Below are positions 32,237 to 41,124 of a DNA stretch of 64,000 nucleotides, one piece after another (positions within the stretch are counted from its first letter, which is position 1; each line of letters starts with the position of its first letter). Location of the stretch: NCBI GenBank assembly GCA_036277115.1, contig DASUNM010000027.1, positions 434,001-498,000 of the forward strand, written 5' to 3'. This stretch comes from Pyrinomonadaceae bacterium. GTDB taxonomy: Bacteria > Acidobacteriota > Blastocatellia > Pyrinomonadales > Pyrinomonadaceae. Position numbers and translations under genes: made by a program. A model generated the notes under the pieces. It was not told the origin of the DNA, did no database searches, and worked only from the letters and a program-made list of their open reading frames with translations.

Positions 32237-32818
32237 ATGAACAGCATCAAGACTTCGGTAACTCTCGCAGCGCTACTGCTGGCCATCTGCTCAGCCGCGT
32301 TCGCTCCTCCTGCGATAATCAGGACTGCGGACTCCCATCAAGCCGCGCTCAAGCTCACATCGCCCCGAATTGTCGTGAAGAAAGCTGAACGCCGTTTGTT
32401 TCTCTACGATGGAAACAAGTTGGTGAAAACGTATCGCGTCGGACTCGGCCTGAGTCCCCAGGGCGACAAAGTGCGGCAGGGCGATCGCCGCACTCCGGAA
32501 GGCGACTTCTATATCTTCACCAGGAATGACAAGAGCGCGTTTTATCTCTCGCTCGGGGTCAGCTATCCGAATGCGCCGCACGCTGACCGCGGCCTGCGCG
32601 ATGGCCTCATCACAAAGGCGCAACACGACGCGATCCTGCGCGCGCTGAAATTGAAAAAGACGCCGCCCCAGAACACGGCTTTGGGTGGCGACATCTACAT
32701 TCATGGTCGCGGGGCGAGCAGCGACTGGACCTGGGGTTGTGTCGCGCTCGAGGACCACGACATCCTCGAACTCTTCAATGTGGCTACTGTCGGCACGCCC
32801 GTCACAATTCTGCCTTAG
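32237..32818 (+). CDS. L,D-transpeptidase (YkuD domain), secreted
   Basis: The ATG at 32237 gives 193 residues with a signal peptide (MNSIKTSVTLAALLLAICSAAFA). The frame is open to 32114, but those 41 residues are the translated MITE and would hide the signal. YkuD domain: RIVVKKAERRLFLYDGNKLVKTYRVGLG at the start, RRTPEGDFYI, then His156 in IYIHGRG and the catalytic Cys168 in TWGCVALED. It makes 3-3 peptidoglycan cross-links or attaches proteins to peptidoglycan in the periplasm. It lacks a peptidoglycan-binding domain. Confidence 0.9.
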   Translation: MNSIKTSVTLAALLLAICSAAFAPPAIIRTADSHQAALKLTSPRIVVKKAERRLFLYDGNKLVKTYRVGLGLSPQGDKVRQGDRRTPEGDFYIFTRNDKSAFYLSLGVSYPNAPHADRGLRDGLITKAQHDAILRALKLKKTPPQNTALGGDIYIHGRGASSDWTWGCVALEDHDILELFNVATVGTPVTILP

Positions 32819-32905
32819 TCCCGCGCGAACCGCTTCTTCACCGTTCGATAATCGAGCGCCTTCCTTGCCGACGGAAAGCGTCTGCGCTCTCAAGATCGCC
32901 ATTAA

Positions 32906-32996
32906 GTCAGAACCACCTGCGGTAGCGGGTGCGCGAATTTGCCAACGATTCAGGGTTTTTCCAGTTCAACGGCCCGCTCCCGCAGGTCGTTCTGAC
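32906..32996. repeat. REP-like palindromic repeat, copy 3
   Basis: GTCAGAACCACCTGCGGTAG at the left and the inverse CCCGCAGGTCGTTCTGAC at the right share the GTCAG(T/A)ACC end and GCGGTAGCGG core with copies at 4147, 7788, 41000, 44080 and 61507. It lies upstream of the MreB gene. Confidence 0.8.
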
Positions 32997-33103
32997 TCCA
33001 TGGCTTTTACCGGCCACAGTTTCTCAGTCACTGGCATATCGGTTGCTAAATTGGCGTTGAATTCGCAGCTAATCGAAAAGCGTGCGGATCCGGGGTTAAA
33101 AAC

Positions 33104-34180
33104 ATGAATATTCTCAGTGGATTTTTCTCAGAAGATTTGGCGATTGATTTAGGCACGGTCAATACGATTGTTTACACGCCAACCCAGGGCGTCGTTTTGA
33201 ACGAGCCTTCGGTGGTTGCCGTCAACAAGTACAGCCGCGAAGTCATCTCAGTGGGGTCGCCGGCTTTAAAGTTGCTCGGTCGCGAACCGAACGACACTGA
33301 AGTCTATCGGCCGCTGCGACGCGGCGCGATCGACAACTTCGAAATCTCGCAAGTGTTCCTGCGTGCAGTTATCAGCCGGGTCCAAAAGCACGACCATCCA
33401 AAGCGAAGTCACCTGGTTGTCGGCGTGCCCGGATCATCGACGCCGCTCGAACGTCGCTCGGTCCGCGATGCCGCGCGTGACGCGAAAGCTGGCCGCGTGG
33501 ACTTGATTGACGAAGGACTGGCGGCAGCAATCGGCGCCGGATTGGATTTCGAAGACGAACACGCTCACATGGTCGTCGACATTGGCGGCGGCACCACGAA
33601 CATCGCGATTCTCGCCTCGGGCGGCGTAGTTAATTCGGTGAGTCTGCCGGCCGCGGGCAACGCGATGGACGACGCGATTCGCGACTATCTGCGTTTGCGC
33701 TATGCCGTCGCATTTGGCGAGCGCACGATCGAACACATTAAGTGCGAGCTTGGCTCGGCCGCAGCATTCCATAACTCACAGCTCGACCGCGAAGTTGAGA
33801 TCGTTGGCAAGCAACTCGCGAACGGCGCGGCCAAGCCCGTGACCATTAGTTCGCGCGAAGTCCGCACGGCGCTCGAGCCCGTGCTCTCGGAAATTATCTC
33901 AGCAGTGCGACGTGTGATTGAAGACGCCAGCCCGGATGTTACCGCCGATATTTACTATTCAGGCGTGATTCTGACCGGCGGGGGCGCGCTGCTGCACGGC
34001 ATGTCCGATCGCCTGCAAAGTGAACTCGATCTGAAAGTGACGGTCCCTGAAGATCCGCTGACGACAGTGGCGCTCGGCGCCGGGCGTTTATTGGAAGATG
34101 CAGAGCGCTTGCAGCGCGCGACCCTGCGCCTGGACGGGCCGGTTTGGGAACAGGCAGAGAAGCTGGCAGTAAATTGGTAG
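33104..34180 (+). CDS. mreB: MreB-family rod-shape-determining actin homologue
   Basis: A 358-residue actin-fold ATPase that forms membrane-associated filaments directing cell-wall synthesis. N-terminal membrane-binding segment MNILSGFFSEDLAIDLG, phosphate-1 DLGTVNTIVY, GVPGSSTPLERRSV, phosphate-2 VVDIGGGTTNIAIL and the adenosine region ILTGGGALLHGMSDRL are all seen. It is the usual length for MreB. No mreC or mreD follows; the next gene is dusB, so this may be a second MreB paralogue apart from the main mreBCD cluster. A hairpin with six T residues (34209-34244) lies 28 nt after the stop. Confidence 0.92.
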   Translation: MNILSGFFSEDLAIDLGTVNTIVYTPTQGVVLNEPSVVAVNKYSREVISVGSPALKLLGREPNDTEVYRPLRRGAIDNFEISQVFLRAVISRVQKHDHPKRSHLVVGVPGSSTPLERRSVRDAARDAKAGRVDLIDEGLAAAIGAGLDFEDEHAHMVVDIGGGTTNIAILASGGVVNSVSLPAAGNAMDDAIRDYLRLRYAVAFGERTIEHIKCELGSAAAFHNSQLDREVEIVGKQLANGAAKPVTISSREVRTALEPVLSEIISAVRRVIEDASPDVTADIYYSGVILTGGGALLHGMSDRLQSELDLKVTVPEDPLTTVALGAGRLLEDAERLQRATLRLDGPVWEQAEKLAVNW

Positions 34181-34208
34181 CAGTTCTTGAACCTGCTACG
34201 CGGGTTTC

Positions 34209-34244
34209 AAAGCCACATGGGGTAAAATCTCGTGTGGCTTTTTT
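34209..34244 (+). terminator. Intrinsic terminator after mreB
   Basis: AAAGCCACA (34209-34217) pairs with TGTGGCTTT (34233-34241), closed by a 15-nt loop and followed by a T-tract (34239-34244). The U-tract ends exactly where the dusB ATG begins. Confidence 0.72.
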
Positions 34245-35321
34245 ATGAACGAGATCAAGCCTTTCAAGATACGCGATGTTGAGATCAGTCCACCGCTGGT
34301 GCTTTCACCGATGGCGGGCGTGACCGACATTTCTTTTCGACGCCTGCTGAAACAGCGCGGCGGCATCGGCTTGACTGTCTCTGAATTCATCTCGGTCGAA
34401 GGCTTGACGCGCAACAACCCGAAATCGAAACGGCAGATGCGCTTTTACGAAAACGAGCGGCCGTTTGCGGTGCAGATTTTCGGCGGCCAGGCTGAGCGCA
34501 TGCGCATGGCGGCTGAGATGGCGGAAGAAATCGGCGCAGATATTCTCGACATCAACTGCGGCTGCCCCGCCCCGAAAGTCGTGAAGCATGGCGGCGGTTC
34601 AGGATTGCTGCGCGATCTGCCGCGGCTGGAAACGATTCTGAAAGAGATCAAGAAAGCGATCACAATTCCGCTGACGATAAAGATTCGCGCCGGCTATTCG
34701 GACAGCACTATCAACGCGGTCGATACCGCTAAGCTTGCTGAAGACTGCGGGGTTGAGCACATCGCGCTGCACGGTCGGACAAAAGAGCAGGGCTATCGCG
34801 GGCTCGCCAATTGGGATTTGGTGCGCGCGGTTAAGGAAGTTGTGAAGGTGCCGGTTTCGGGCAGCGGCGACGTGACGACGATTCAGCAGACCTTCGATCG
34901 TTTTCGCGAGACTGGCTGTGATGGCGTGTTAATTGGACGTGGCGCGATGGCCAATCCGTGGATCTTCCGGCAGATCGAAGATGTGATGCACGGCCGCGAA
35001 CCGTTTCAACCGACGTTGGAAGACAAGCGCGCGCTGCTGCTCGAATACTTTGAAATGCTGCAACAGGACATGCCGATGATCGCGGCGATTGGAAGGATGA
35101 AGCAGCTCGCCGGACAGTTTACGCGCGGCTTGCAGGGCGGCGCGCTCTTCCGCACCGCGCTCTATCATTCACATTCAGTCGATGAGATTCTCGGACGGAT
35201 CTCGGAATACTTTGAAGCAATCAACAACGGGCTTCCCTACTACGGCGAAGGCCGTCCCCCCGGCGAAATCATCGAAGCCCCCGTGCTCGATTCCTGCGAA
35301 GCGGCGACGGTTGCGGTGTAA
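34245..35321 (+). CDS. dusB: tRNA-dihydrouridine synthase
   Basis: A 358-residue TIM-barrel flavoenzyme that reduces uridine in the tRNA D-loop. FMN-binding LVLSPMAGVTDISFRRLL, VQIFGGQAERM, DINCGCPAPKVVKHGGG (with the catalytic Cys), LTIKIRAGY, HGRTKEQGYRG and GVLIGRGAMANPWIF are present. The signature covers the whole DusB/NifR3 family. The ATG at 34245 touches the terminator U-tract, with no room for a Shine-Dalgarno site; a TAAAAT box in the terminator loop suggests initiation on a very short leader. MNEIKPFKIRDVE fits the family N-terminus, so the start is probably right. Confidence 0.93.
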   Translation: MNEIKPFKIRDVEISPPLVLSPMAGVTDISFRRLLKQRGGIGLTVSEFISVEGLTRNNPKSKRQMRFYENERPFAVQIFGGQAERMRMAAEMAEEIGADILDINCGCPAPKVVKHGGGSGLLRDLPRLETILKEIKKAITIPLTIKIRAGYSDSTINAVDTAKLAEDCGVEHIALHGRTKEQGYRGLANWDLVRAVKEVVKVPVSGSGDVTTIQQTFDRFRETGCDGVLIGRGAMANPWIFRQIEDVMHGREPFQPTLEDKRALLLEYFEMLQQDMPMIAAIGRMKQLAGQFTRGLQGGALFRTALYHSHSVDEILGRISEYFEAINNGLPYYGEGRPPGEIIEAPVLDSCEAATVAV

Positions 35322-35333
35322 TTCCTTTCGCGA

Positions 35334-35903
35334 TTACTTTCCGAGTTGCTTAGCCAGCCGATCGAGCAGCGCCTGCTCTTCAGCAGAAATCTTGCTGCCT
35401 AATCCCAGAATGCCACCGGAAGCGGCCGCGACCCGCATGGAGAGTTCGAGCAGTTTCTCGCGGTCAATCTTTTTGTCTTCTGGCGACTCGGTGCCGCTAA
35501 TATCGGCGATCACGCGCAAAGTTTGCTCGAGGAATTCGTCGCTCGGCCGATGCGTTAACCAATCATTAAGTTGTTGGTAAGCCGCGCCGTCTTCAGCCAC
35601 ACCGTGAAGGCGCGCTGCCTCGAGAATCATTTCACGCTCGGGCCCGCTGACTTTGTTGTCCGCCCACGCGACGCTAATAAGCGGCATGAGGTGCAACAAC
35701 GAAACGGTGTCGCGCGTGTACCCGAGGTCCTGTAACGTTTTCAGGATGTCTTCGTTTGGAATCCCGCTCGCTTCCGCAAGCTCTTTCATCTGTGCTTCGG
35801 CCTCGCGCCGCTTGCGAAGCTTTTCGATCAACTCTTGTTCTTTGCGATGAAAGTATTCTTCCTCGAGTCCTTTGCCACGCTTGGCCATTGCGTCATCCGC
35901 CAT
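35334..35903 (-). CDS. TerB-like domain protein
   Basis: A 189-residue cytoplasmic protein with a strong ribosome-binding site (GGAGG, about 6 nt before the ATG). Residues 10-65 are a charged helical, coiled-coil-like segment (EEEYFHRKEQELIEKLRKRREAEAQ); the rest is all-helical with LHLMPLISVAWADNKVSGPEREMIL near 67-91, the metal-binding-type D-x-x-x-x-x-E of TerB/DjlA N-domains. A Gly-rich loop AAASGGILGLGSKIS comes near the C-terminus. TerB-like proteins occur in stress and tellurite-resistance systems, but no ter genes are nearby. The gene is convergent with dusB, 12 nt apart. Confidence 0.75.
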   Translation of the reverse strand: MADDAMAKRGKGLEEEYFHRKEQELIEKLRKRREAEAQMKELAEASGIPNEDILKTLQDLGYTRDTVSLLHLMPLISVAWADNKVSGPEREMILEAARLHGVAEDGAAYQQLNDWLTHRPSDEFLEQTLRVIADISGTESPEDKKIDREKLLELSMRVAAASGGILGLGSKISAEEQALLDRLAKQLGK

Positions 35904-36024
35904 ATTTGCCTCCGATTAAAATGAAATGCCGGCTCATCCTGGACAAGCCCGTTAATGATTGCACCGCGATCCTAGCAGAACCACACGACGCGCGGGAAAC
36001 GCCGGTGACGAAGGGCCACTGAAT

Positions 36025-36405
36025 TTACTCAATCGAGCCTTTGTAGAAAGGTCGAAACTGGTGCAACTCAAGCGTAAAGGTCTTTTTCTCAACCATGACA
36101 TCCGACACAAACAGCGACCGTGCGTCGTTTTCGTCTTTGGCTTCAACGATCACCATCCCTTTGTCAGCGTATCTGGCTCCGATTGCGATCCTTTTCTCCG
36201 ATCGCAAGCGTCGCAGATTCTCGCTGTGTTCTTTGAAACCAATCTGTTCATTGGCCGGCTTAGCGTCCTCCCAGGCAGTCCCGCGTGAGAAGATTGCGAT
36301 GAAGTATTGCTTTGCCGGCGCCGTCGGCTGCGGCGGGCGATCGGCGGACTGCGCCAATGATAAGCAACTGCAAAGTACGACCGTAAAAATTACTGATAGC
36401 CTCAT
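36025..36405 (-). CDS. Secreted YCII-related domain protein
   Basis: A 126-residue protein with GAGGAG upstream of the ATG and a signal peptide (MRLSVIFTVVLCSCLSLAQS). The mature part is a ferredoxin-like alpha/beta YciI-type domain: QYFIAIFSRGTAW, HSENLRRLRSEKRIAIGARYADKGMVIVEA, DENDARSLFVSDVMVEKKTFTLELHQF. YCII domains include a hydrolase-like active site with His/Asp in some members; the role is unknown for secreted ones. The gene precedes the DUF3999/DUF2339 block on the same strand but is 49 nt away. Confidence 0.75.
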   Translation of the reverse strand: MRLSVIFTVVLCSCLSLAQSADRPPQPTAPAKQYFIAIFSRGTAWEDAKPANEQIGFKEHSENLRRLRSEKRIAIGARYADKGMVIVEAKDENDARSLFVSDVMVEKKTFTLELHQFRPFYKGSIE

Positions 36406-36454
36406 TTCATCTCCTCTTCGAACTGTGTCTTTGAATCGGGGGCTCCAGCATTAA

Positions 36455-37747
36455 TCAAGGGTCGGGCTGCGCATTAGCTTGCTCGTAATTTCGAGCGTTG
36501 CGAGCCAGGCTGAACAGAATTAACCCCAGAACAACGCTGGAGGCGGTGAGCACGATGTAAATCAACCACGGCACGCGTTCAGTAAAAGGCAACGGAGCAG
36601 GTCGATAGTCGGGATTATTCGTGAGCGGGCCGGCCGCGGTGGCGGCGACTGGCGCGGTTAATCTGGATTGCAACTCGTCTTCAAAGTCGTAATGCGGCTC
36701 GGTGGCGTTGGCGTTTCCAAAATACAGGCGCAGCGGCTGGGCGGACGGTTCTTTCAGTTCGAAAAACAATTGCCGCAGCGGGGCGCCGGCTTCAACTGCG
36801 AAAATGCTCAAAGACCGATTGCTATGGTCGGTAACGATCAAACGAAGTTTGCGCGCATACACTTCGTCGTTGAAAGTGATTGTCGCCGGTTTCTGTTCGC
36901 CGCGCCGCCGGGTCAACTCGCCGGAAGCAACCAGACGGATGTTGTTCGGATCGTCCACCACCTCGACTTCGAAAGGTCGCGAGAAGGATTCATCGTGAAC
37001 CGTCAGCAAGAGCCGATCGCAGGGAACGCGCGCGCCCAGATCCAGCGTCCAGGAGGAAGCGGGCGCGCTATTGTGACGAAGCAACTGGGGTTGAGGGACT
37101 GATACTTCCCAGTTTGTGATTTCGCTTTTTTCCCGGCGACTCATCAGTACTTTCACGCTCGTGATCACCGGAGACTGTTCTTCTCTCGGCTTGTCCGCCG
37201 AAACCCGCACGCGCAGATAGCGATACCGGCTGACTGGATAACTGACGCGGTTTGATCGCGCGGTGCTGTTCGCTGCGCCAAAGCTGAAAATGACGCCGCT
37301 CGTTGTCAGTGTCTTCCAGCCTGTCGCCGTGTCGCCGCCTTCGACTTCGACGGAGCGGCGGAAATTCATGCCTTCGGTTTCAATCTCGACTTCGTTGTGC
37401 TCGCCCGGATCTTCTCCGAGGTCTACGGAAACTTCGCGCGCGGTCGAACCGATGTTTGCCTGATTGAACAGGGTGCCGTTGACCTCTTCCGCGTCGTCTT
37501 CGCCGGCGCGAATGAGTACGGCGTAGGGAATCTCTCGGCTGTTCGCGTCATAAAGCCGCAAATCGCCCAGGTTCGCTCCCGCTTTGTCCAGCACATGAAG
37601 CGGCACGGCGAATTGATTGAGGCCCGCAGCAACCGGCGTGACTTCAACAAAGAAAGGCCAGGATGAAAGTGCCGATTGGGCGATGACCGCAACGCCCGGC
37701 AAAGCGGCGACGATCGCAATCGAAAGAATGAAAGCGCGCCTTTTCAT
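36455..37747 (-). CDS. DUF3999 family membrane-anchored protein
   Basis: From the ATG at 37747 the protein has 430 residues, with a signal peptide (MKRRAFILSIAIVAALPGVAVIAQS), a large beta-rich extracytoplasmic region, and a C-terminal membrane helix (WLIYIVLTASSVVLGLILFSLA). The frame extends to 38200 inside the upstream gene without family support. The start overlaps the stop of the DUF2339 gene (ATGA type), and this DUF2339-DUF3999 order is common in bacteria, so the two probably act together in the envelope. The function is unknown. The beta-sandwich repeats (GDLRLYDANSREIPYAVL) are a family hallmark. Confidence 0.85.
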   Translation of the reverse strand: MKRRAFILSIAIVAALPGVAVIAQSALSSWPFFVEVTPVAAGLNQFAVPLHVLDKAGANLGDLRLYDANSREIPYAVLIRAGEDDAEEVNGTLFNQANIGSTAREVSVDLGEDPGEHNEVEIETEGMNFRRSVEVEGGDTATGWKTLTTSGVIFSFGAANSTARSNRVSYPVSRYRYLRVRVSADKPREEQSPVITSVKVLMSRREKSEITNWEVSVPQPQLLRHNSAPASSWTLDLGARVPCDRLLLTVHDESFSRPFEVEVVDDPNNIRLVASGELTRRRGEQKPATITFNDEVYARKLRLIVTDHSNRSLSIFAVEAGAPLRQLFFELKEPSAQPLRLYFGNANATEPHYDFEDELQSRLTAPVAATAAGPLTNNPDYRPAPLPFTERVPWLIYIVLTASSVVLGLILFSLARNARNYEQANAQPDP

Positions 37748-39783
37748 GTGGACGACTCCTTCGAATGGAAGACTCTGTGATAGCCCCACGCAACGATCAG
37801 CAGCAAGAGGCCGAGCACAAAGAAAGCAATAATGCGATAGAGCTGTCTGAGCACTGCGAGATCGACGAGCATGACTTTCACAATCGTCAGGGCAAACAAC
37901 GATAGCGCCGCCCAGCGAACGGCGGCGGTGCGCCTGATGAAACCAATGGCCATAAGGACCGAGGCATAAACTGACCAAAGCACCGACAACGCCATCTGCC
38001 CGAGCCAGCGTTGATGGTGAATGTCTTCTGCCGCTTTCAACCGGTCCGCGCGACCAGAGAAGAACGTCTGCGTCTCGACCGTCATGATGAACCACAACGT
38101 GACGATGGCCGCGATTAAACCCACAAGTTGGAAGGTCCTGGCGACGATCTGCTTGCGCTCGCCCAGCCGTTGATACGCCAGCGCGGCCGCAAATAAACAC
38201 GCCGTGACGAATAACGACGTCAGAAAATACTTATTCAGCACAGGCGTGAATGGAGCGCGATAACCGTACGGCGTGTCCCAGAAGACGAGTTTCAGCACTG
38301 CCAGCGCAAAGACGCCGTGCGCCATTGCCCGCAGCCGTGCTGATCTGATTTCGATTCCTGCCCAGAGGATTACGAGCCCCTCGATTGCCCAGGCAATCGT
38401 GATCCAGTTCGTCTTGAACTGAAGTGGAATCGCCAGCGTGATGAAAGCTAACGCCACGCCAATCATCAGGAGCAGTTCAGTGCGCGTCGTGGCTTTTCGA
38501 TCAAGCAGCAGCTTGGCGACCGCGGCGTAAATCAACGCCATGCCGACGGCGAGCGTGCCCATCCAATCGTGATAGTTCGGATTGAGAAGATGATATGCGG
38601 TCGCGAAAAATACGAAGGGATTGATGATGAGGAGGGAAAAACTCTCGAAGCTCGTGATGAACTTCAGAGGATTGCTTACGAATGCAGTCCAGTCGTCGAA
38701 CTCGATCGCTTGTTTCTTCAACCATCGACTGGCCACGTGAGTCAACAGAAACGCGAGGAAGACGGCCGTCTGAAACGTGATCACCACCCCAAGCTTGCGC
38801 GGGTGATATCTCTCCACATACCAAAGCCAAAACAGCAGGTGCGTCCCGCCAAAAGCGATTGAGCTCAATCCCACCCAGTGTCTCAACAACGCGAGCGCGG
38901 CGACATCGAGTGCAAAGATATAGCCGAAGAGGGCGCGGTACTGATCTCGATCCGAACGCAGCAGCACCGGAACCAGGAAGCCTCCGAGCAAAGCCATCAC
39001 CGCGATTGCCGGCGCGTTGTAGAGCAGGGCCAGGACGGCCGCTTCGGCAATCAGAATCGTCATGTAAACGAACGCGGCCCGCTGCGGCGCAAGGTGATAG
39101 AGTCCGAACGATGCGTAAGCCGAAAGGTAGAGCAGCACGATGCCGCCGCCGGTGAGAATTTGTGAAAAGACGCGCCATCCGCGTTTGTGATACCGGAACC
39201 CAAGAGCCGTCAGAGTGATTCCCGCGCCAACGCCAATGGTCACGCGGCCGAGCTCGCCAATCCAGCGATTGTCGAAGGCATACTTCAGAAAGAACGCAGT
39301 TGCGAAAAGAATTAATCCGATTGCCGCCCAACCCAACCAGCGCCGGCCGATCATCGATTCAAGCTCTGCGGCGTGAATGGTGCGGGTAGATGATGCCGGG
39401 GCGTGCGCAGGTGGCGGCGGCGCAACTGGAGTCGGCGCCTGGGCGATCGGCGTCGGCGGCCCAACTGCTGGCGGCGTTGGAGGAGTTGCTGTTTCCGGCG
39501 GACGTTCTTCCGCGGGCTTGGGCGGCGCAGCCGGTCGCGGCATTTTCATCGCAGCTTCCAGACGCGCGACGCGAACCGTCAGTTGTTGAAGGGCATCCGA
39601 CAACAACTTCGGTGTCGGACTGGCGCCCGGTGGCGGAACAGATTCCTTTTGCCAGAGTGTCTGATTAAGTTTTGTTCGCGTGCGGACGGAGACGATTATC
39701 GAAATGATGGGAAGAACGATCATCGCCACCAGCAATGCCAGAACAAAGAGGGCGAGGACCAGGAGCAGCGAATCTTCGTTCAT
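37744..39783 (-). CDS. DUF2339 family polytopic membrane protein
   Basis: A 679-residue integral membrane protein. A single N-terminal helix (LLLVLALFVLALLVAMIVLPIISIIVSV), a coiled-coil segment (LSDALQQLTVRVARLEAAM), a Pro/Ala-rich linker (residues 80-135), then the conserved IGRRWLGWAAIGLILFATAFFLKYAFDNRWIGE and about 18 further membrane helices. This is the DUF2339 arrangement. The conserved partner DUF3999 gene overlaps its stop. The biochemical role is not known. Confidence 0.9.
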   Translation of the reverse strand: MNEDSLLLVLALFVLALLVAMIVLPIISIIVSVRTRTKLNQTLWQKESVPPPGASPTPKLLSDALQQLTVRVARLEAAMKMPRPAAPPKPAEERPPETATPPTPPAVGPPTPIAQAPTPVAPPPPAHAPASSTRTIHAAELESMIGRRWLGWAAIGLILFATAFFLKYAFDNRWIGELGRVTIGVGAGITLTALGFRYHKRGWRVFSQILTGGGIVLLYLSAYASFGLYHLAPQRAAFVYMTILIAEAAVLALLYNAPAIAVMALLGGFLVPVLLRSDRDQYRALFGYIFALDVAALALLRHWVGLSSIAFGGTHLLFWLWYVERYHPRKLGVVITFQTAVFLAFLLTHVASRWLKKQAIEFDDWTAFVSNPLKFITSFESFSLLIINPFVFFATAYHLLNPNYHDWMGTLAVGMALIYAAVAKLLLDRKATTRTELLLMIGVALAFITLAIPLQFKTNWITIAWAIEGLVILWAGIEIRSARLRAMAHGVFALAVLKLVFWDTPYGYRAPFTPVLNKYFLTSLFVTACLFAAALAYQRLGERKQIVARTFQLVGLIAAIVTLWFIMTVETQTFFSGRADRLKAAEDIHHQRWLGQMALSVLWSVYASVLMAIGFIRRTAAVRWAALSLFALTIVKVMLVDLAVLRQLYRIIAFFVLGLLLLIVAWGYHRVFHSKESST

Positions 39784-39923
39784 AGGACGCGGGCCGTCCA
39801 GACGGCGAAAGAATGCAATGGCTTGAAAACGCGCGCATTCTATTTTTCCATCCCAGGCAAGTCAATAAACTTAGACGGCTACGTGATTCTGGTGAGATAC
39901 TGCGACGTCTCAAATAGTCGCTT

Positions 39924-41030
39924 ATGAAAAACGCTGTTCGCATTGGAATCATTGGCGCCGGCTTCGCGCGCACCACGCAGATTCCCGGATTCAAAAACTG
40001 TGAAGGCGCGCAGATCGTCGCGATCGCCAGCGCCCATCGGGAAAACGCTGAAGCAGTCGCGCGCGAATTCGATATCCCGAACGTTGAGGACGATTGGCGC
40101 GGCGTGGTCGCGCGTCCAGACGTCGATCTTGTCAGCATCGTGACGCCGGTTGTGACGCACTGTGAAATGACGCTGGCCGCGCTTGATGCCGGCAAAGCAG
40201 TGTTGTGCGAGAAACCAATGGCGATGAATGCGGACGAAGCGCGCCGCATGATGGAGCGCGCGAAAGAGAAAGACGTACTCGCACTGATCGATCACGAACT
40301 CAGATTTCTGCCCGGGCGAATCAAGACGCGTGAACTGGTGCACCGCGGTGACATTGGACGAGTGAAACACGTGCAGGTGATCTTTCGGTCAGAATCGCGC
40401 GCGCACGTTGATCGGCCGTGGAACTGGTGGTCGGATGTTAAGCAGGGCGGCGGCGCGCTGGGGGCGATCGGTTCGCACATGATCGACAGTTGCCGCTGGA
40501 TGCTCGGCGCTGAAGTGTCGGAAGTTTTTTGTAAACTCGCGACGCACGTGCGTGAGCGGAAAGACGAGCAGGGGCAATTGCGCGAGGTTACGACGGACGA
40601 TGAAGCTAATTTGCTTCTACGGTTCGAGGACGGCGAGTTGACGGAATCGGCGACCGGTAACGTTTCCATGTCGCTGGTCGAAGCCGGCGCGCCGCAAAAC
40701 GAAATTGAATTGCTGGGCAGCAGCGGCGCGCTTGGCGTCGGCGAACTCGGTGAGATACGGCAGGCAAGAGCAGGCGGAAGTGGTTGGCAGATTGTCGATA
40801 AAGAGTCTGGTGAGTTGGCAGCGGGGATGATTGACTCGAGTTGGGCGCGCGGGTTTACGGCCTTTGCCCAGGAAATTGTCGCCGCGCTGCGCGCGGGGCG
40901 AACCACAGTTGAAGGGGCCGCGACGTTTGAAGACGGCTATCAGACGCAACTGGTCCTGGATGCCGCGCGCAGATCGAATGAGAAGGGCCGGTGGGTAAGG
41001 TCAGAACGGCCTGCGGTAGCGGGCCGTTGA
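39924..41030 (+). CDS. Gfo/Idh/MocA-family NAD(P)-dependent oxidoreductase
   Basis: A 368-residue enzyme with the N-terminal Rossmann motif RIGIIGAGFARTTQIPGF (GxGxxx) and the family motif VLCEKPMAMN (EKP, with Lys as catalytic residue) near 92-98. GGGALGAIGSHMIDSCRWM near 175-193 supplies the catalytic His. The C-terminal domain is a beta-sheet of the GFO_IDH_MocA_C type. These enzymes oxidise or reduce sugars or cyclitols; the substrate is unknown. The last residues (SERPAVAGR) and the stop come from a REP-like repeat starting at 41000. It is divergent from the DUF2339 gene. Confidence 0.9.
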   Translation: MKNAVRIGIIGAGFARTTQIPGFKNCEGAQIVAIASAHRENAEAVAREFDIPNVEDDWRGVVARPDVDLVSIVTPVVTHCEMTLAALDAGKAVLCEKPMAMNADEARRMMERAKEKDVLALIDHELRFLPGRIKTRELVHRGDIGRVKHVQVIFRSESRAHVDRPWNWWSDVKQGGGALGAIGSHMIDSCRWMLGAEVSEVFCKLATHVRERKDEQGQLREVTTDDEANLLLRFEDGELTESATGNVSMSLVEAGAPQNEIELLGSSGALGVGELGEIRQARAGGSGWQIVDKESGELAAGMIDSSWARGFTAFAQEIVAALRAGRTTVEGAATFEDGYQTQLVLDAARRSNEKGRWVRSERPAVAGR

Positions 41031-41123
41031 TCTGCGCTGTTGGAGTTGAAAGACCAACCGCCCGCATCCTGCACCCCACGCGGGATGCCCGCGTGGGGAC
41101 CCCGCGCCGCAGGCGGTTCTGAC
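41000..41123. repeat. REP-like composite palindromic repeat, copy 4
   Basis: The outer ends are GTCAGAACGGCCTGCGGTAG and the inverse CGCAGGCGGTTCTGAC. Inside is the CACCCCACGCGGGATGCCCG hairpin module (41075-41107). It encodes the C-terminus of the oxidoreductase and abuts the stop codon of the convergent lipoprotein gene. Confidence 0.85.
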
Positions 41124-41124
41124 T

